NCBI RefSeq assembly: GCF_004345005.1
Contig: NZ_SMMX01000009.1
Location: 106,237-170,236 of the forward strand
Direction of reading: 5' to 3'
DNA length: 64,000 nucleotides
Source: Extibacter muris
GTDB lineage: Bacteria > Bacillota > Clostridia > Lachnospirales > Lachnospiraceae
The notes beneath the pieces were generated by a model. That model worked only from the letters and a program-made list of their open reading frames with translations, had not been told where the DNA came from and searched no databases. The translations under genes were made by a program, and so were the position numbers. The first letter of the stretch is position 1. Every line of letters begins with the position of its first letter. Below, in pieces: positions 61,289 through 64,000 of the stretch.

Positions 61289-62035
61289 ATGAATGTTTTT
61301 CAGTTGGTAAAGAAATCCGTTACTGCAAGGCAGGCTGCTGAACGGTACGGATTGAAGGTAAACAGAAATGGGATGGCGTGCTGTCCTTTTCATCAGGACC
61401 GTCATCCCAGTATGAAAGTGGATCAGGGATTTTACTGCTTTGCCTGCGGGGCAAAGGGAGACGTAATCACGTTTACGGGCAAATTATTCGGAATGTCTCC
61501 TTATGAGGCGGCAAAAAAACTGATCACTGATTTTAATCTTCCAATTCCATTGAAGGAGCAAAAGTCTGTTCAGAACAAATCCCGGGACAGAGAAGGTGAA
61601 AAGGTACAAAGTCGGTATCATTTTTCGGTAAAAAGTAAGGTTAGAACCTGGAAAAATCATGCCGTAAAGGTTTTGACGGACTATCTGTCGTGGATTCGGT
61701 TCTGGAAACAGTTTTACGGATCCGGGCCGGAGCCTTTTGAACAGGAATGCTTTCTGGAGGCGCTGGATAATGAGAGGAAGATCAATGATTATCTGGATAT
61801 CCTTCTGACCGGTGATGGAGAGGAAATAGCGGAATTTTTCATTTATAAACGGAAGGAGGTGGAGAAGATTGAGCAGCGAATGGAAGAATATCAGCGAGGA
61901 GTCCTGGAAGAAATTAGAGAATATTGTAGAGCAGGAAATGCTGACACCGGAAGAAATCCGGGACAATCTGGAAGTAACGGAGAAAGGCCGGATCCGGCAG
62001 TCTATCCAGAATTGCAAATATGTGTTGGAACATGA
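61289..62035 (+). CDS. CHC2 zinc-finger primase-like protein
   Basis: 248 residues. Zinc finger near residues 31-55: MACCPFHQDRHPSMKV and GFYCFACGAKGDVITF, the CHC2 fold of DnaG. The rest lacks a TOPRIM domain, so this is a primer-template-binding half, typical of integrative elements where it works with VapE. GTAAGGGATG forms the start region. The last 167 bases overlap the VapE gene. Confidence 0.88.
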   Translation: MNVFQLVKKSVTARQAAERYGLKVNRNGMACCPFHQDRHPSMKVDQGFYCFACGAKGDVITFTGKLFGMSPYEAAKKLITDFNLPIPLKEQKSVQNKSRDREGEKVQSRYHFSVKSKVRTWKNHAVKVLTDYLSWIRFWKQFYGSGPEPFEQECFLEALDNERKINDYLDILLTGDGEEIAEFFIYKRKEVEKIEQRMEEYQRGVLEEIREYCRAGNADTGRNPGQSGSNGERPDPAVYPELQICVGT

Positions 62036-63233
62036 TCCATGTCTGAGGGGAGCTGTATGTAGAAATGAGATGACCTGTCAGATCGATATTAGGAAAAAAG
62101 TGCCCTGGAAGAGACGGGGCGTACAGATGACGGATACGGATATGAACAATCTGTCTCTCTATCTGGAAAAAAATTACGGACTGACCAGTGATCGGGTAAT
62201 CGCAAAGGCGATAGATATTGTAGCCAACGATAACAGTTTCCATCCGATCATTGATCTGTTGGAAAGTCTGAAGTGGGACGGCAGACCCCGTATTGCGGGG
62301 ATGCTGACTCATTTCTTCGGGGCGGAAAATCCGGAATATTCCGGAGAGGTTATGAAGATGCACATGCTGGCAGCCATAAACCGCCTGTATGAACCCGGAA
62401 AGAAGTATGATATCATGCTTTGTCTGGTTGGCGGTCAGGGGACAGGAAAATCTACTTTTTTCAAATATCTGGCAATTCAAGATGAATGGTTCACGGATGA
62501 TGTGAAACGGCTGGATGATAAGAAAGTTTACGAATATCTGCAGGGACACTGGATTGTGGAAATGTCGGAAATGAACGCAGTAGCGAATGCAAAAAGCATT
62601 GAGGAGACCAAATCTTTCCTGAGCAGACAGAAGGACACTTACCGGATTCCCTACGAAAGAAGAGCGGAAGACAGATACCGTCAATGCGTGTTCTGCGGTA
62701 CCTCAAACGACCTTGCTTTCCTGCCCTTTGACCGGACGGGCAATCGGCGGTTCGGACCGGTAAAGGTCTGTCCGGAGAAAGCAGAGACTGCGATATATCG
62801 GGATGAAAAAGGCTCCAGAGAATATATCATACAGGCGTGGGCAGAGGCAATGGAAATCTACCGAAGCGGGGAATTTCTCCTGACCTTCTCTCCGGATATG
62901 GAAGACTATGTGAAATCCCTGCAGAAGGACTTTATGCCGGAAGATACACAGACCGGAATGATCCAGGCTTTCCTAGACAACTACGAAGAGGATTATGTCT
63001 GCTCTACCATCATCTACCAGGAAGTGTTTCATCAGGAAGGCATCGTGCCGAAATGGCAGTCTAAAGAGATTGGAGATCTGATGGACAATGAGATTACCGG
63101 ATGGGAAAAACACGGTACTCACAGGTTCCCCGGAGGACTTGGGATCCAACGGTCATGGAAGCGAATCCGATCTCAAAAGGACAAGGACGGATTTGTAAAA
63201 ATCAGTGAAGATGCAGAACTCCCCTTTGAATAA
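61869..63233 (+). CDS. VapE-family replication ATPase
   Basis: 454 residues from a TTG at 61869 after AAGGAGGTGGAG. The start is supported because WKNISEESWKKLENIV and LEHDPCLRGAVCRN agree with other VapE proteins as I recall them. Walker A VGGQGTGKSTFFK near residue 188, WIVEMSEMNA (Walker B region), SRQKDTYRIPYERR, FCGTSNDLAFLPFDRTGNRRF (sensor/Arg finger). An SF3-like helicase for element or satellite replication. Confidence 0.9.
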   Translation: MSSEWKNISEESWKKLENIVEQEMLTPEEIRDNLEVTEKGRIRQSIQNCKYVLEHDPCLRGAVCRNEMTCQIDIRKKVPWKRRGVQMTDTDMNNLSLYLEKNYGLTSDRVIAKAIDIVANDNSFHPIIDLLESLKWDGRPRIAGMLTHFFGAENPEYSGEVMKMHMLAAINRLYEPGKKYDIMLCLVGGQGTGKSTFFKYLAIQDEWFTDDVKRLDDKKVYEYLQGHWIVEMSEMNAVANAKSIEETKSFLSRQKDTYRIPYERRAEDRYRQCVFCGTSNDLAFLPFDRTGNRRFGPVKVCPEKAETAIYRDEKGSREYIIQAWAEAMEIYRSGEFLLTFSPDMEDYVKSLQKDFMPEDTQTGMIQAFLDNYEEDYVCSTIIYQEVFHQEGIVPKWQSKEIGDLMDNEITGWEKHGTHRFPGGLGIQRSWKRIRSQKDKDGFVKISEDAELPFE

Positions 63234-63239
63234 AAGATA

Positions 63240-63695
63240 ACTTTTAAAATGTTTTGCATCTTGTTTACAAAAAATGTAAACAAGAAAGTGTAAACAGGAA
63301 GAAAAAAACTTTGAAAGTTAAAAACACAGAAATGAAATAAGGCCCGGATACGGGCAGAAAAAAAGGCGGATACGCCAGAAACTAAGCCCTCGGCGATTGA
63401 GAGCGAAATACACCCATCGCACAAATCTGACGATTTATACTCTGTGTATTTCGCGACTGCATCGAGCTCTTCCCTAAAGAAACTGCCACCGGCATTTCTT
63501 TAAGGGAATCCTCCGGAAGGCCCGGCGGAGCAGACCGGCGTGTAAACAGAGGGATAATCTGACGTATCACCGCAGTAAAGCCTGCTAATAAAAAGTCAAG
63601 CACTTTTTGAAAAATTTTTGTGAAGTGATTTTATGGCACAACTCTAAGACCGCCTCATCAGCCGGTCAAAAAGAAAGTCGTAATAGATGGAATGA
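63240..63695. other. Non-coding stretch with strong stem-loops
   Basis: 63271-63291 can form TTGTTTAC/GTAAACAA, maybe a terminator of the VapE gene. 63403-63413 pairs with 63444-63454 (GCGAAATACAC/GTGTATTTCGC), with an inner AAATC/GATTT stem. 63472-63482 pairs with 63495-63506 (CCC-TAAAGAAA/TTTCTTTA-AGGG). A 73-codon minus-strand frame over it has no support; a structured RNA is more likely. Confidence 0.6.
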
Positions 63696-64000
63696 TTATT
63701 CGTTTTGTTCCAGGCTGCGCAAATGTGCCTTTACCTTGCCGTAGTAGATGCGGAGAAACTTATTCGCACCGGCAGTCATGTACACATAGTAAGGTTTTCC
63801 TTCGGAACGCTTCCGGTTCAGAAACTGGTAGACAGGCTCATCCTCCGGGGCATTCTGGAGCAGGGTGGTCATAATCTGGAACAGGGTCTTACGGAGTCTG
63901 CCGGTTCCGCATTTGGAAGCCTTGTTGCTCTTTGAGCTATGCTGCCCCGATTGGTCTACACCGGGGTCAACGCCTGCAAAAGCGGTGAGTGCTTCCCTGT
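63696..64000 (-). CDS. IS110-family transposase, C-terminal part (runs off the window)
   Basis: Read on the minus strand from the window edge: ALTAFAGVDPGVDQSGQHSS, NKASKCGTGRLRKTLFQIM, PVYQFLNRKRSEGKPYYVYM and the end HLRSLEQNE, stop at 63696-63698. This is the Transposase_20 domain with its conserved Ser-containing loop, as in IS110/IS1111 enzymes. The N-terminal RuvC-like part lies outside. Whether the copy is complete is unknown. Confidence 0.88.
   Translation of the reverse strand, partial: REALTAFAGVDPGVDQSGQHSSKSNKASKCGTGRLRKTLFQIMTTLLQNAPEDEPVYQFLNRKRSEGKPYYVYMTAGANKFLRIYYGKVKAHLRSLEQNE

Noticed and set aside
63382..63603. 73-codon minus-strand frame
   Set aside because: The DNA is dominated by perfect stem-loops; a structured RNA or repeat is more likely than a protein.

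Overview
The window looks like the chromosome of an anaerobic, gut-type Clostridia, most likely a Lachnospiraceae close to Dorea or [Clostridium] scindens/hylemonae. That is inference from the gene families, the strong AGGAGG ribosome binding sites, an NADH-linked [FeFe] hydrogenase and the style of the integrative elements. No rRNA, tRNA or CRISPR array was recognised.

Bases 1-26650 are almost entirely an anaerobic cobalamin locus, all on the + strand. cobK ends inside a promoter that drives a cobalamin riboswitch (about 925-1105). Below it runs one very tight gene series: cobalt importer cbiMNQO, cbiK, cbiD, cbiL, cbiF, cbiH, cbiET, cbiA, cobT, cobS, cobC, cbiB, cobD, cbiP, hemC, a cobA-hemD fusion, a nickel/peptide-type ABC importer of four genes, a double cobU, cbiC and sirC. 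It covers tetrapyrrole entry (porphobilinogen to precorrin-2), cobalt insertion, corrin ring building and nucleotide loop assembly. A separate cbiG, hemA/L/B and a corrinoid adenosyltransferase were not seen. The locus closes with a perfect 42-bp palindrome that overlaps the sirC stop codon.

26671-31079 carries an ACT-family protein that lacks its core, a decayed Trk/Ktr potassium transporter pair, and a leftward operon (two DRTGG proteins, a small ATP-binding kinase-like protein, a sensory-type [FeFe] hydrogenase and a PHP protein). Divergent from it, 31458-36475 encodes the electron-bifurcating hydrogenase (hydC, hydB, hydA) with an extra HATPase and an extra [2Fe-2S] ferredoxin. A Rex-like operator lies between the two. 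36647-43247 is ordinary chromosome: glycerol dehydrogenase, a HAD phosphatase, a membrane-bound XRE regulator, a broken c-di-AMP receptor, a CofE-like ligase, a lipoprotein and guaA.

The rest is mobile DNA. Element 1 (about 43236-53289) sits in the 3' end of guaA between GAGTTCGA cores. It has its own repressor, excisionase, integrase, RepA-like ATPase, a hairpin-rich origin-like region and a MobV relaxase. Its cargo is an EcoRII-type restriction-modification system with Vsr, and the methyltransferase carries an N-terminal ribbon-helix-helix domain. Next to it lies a patchwork (53299-60252) bounded by two different integrase fragments, both broken at the HDLRH motif. It contains a Fic protein with a damaged active site, a RhuM protein, a serine recombinase tail and a 906-residue SF1 helicase. 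Finally 60300-64000 holds a repressor/excisionase/CHC2 primase/VapE module, a structured non-coding stretch and the end of an IS110-family transposase.
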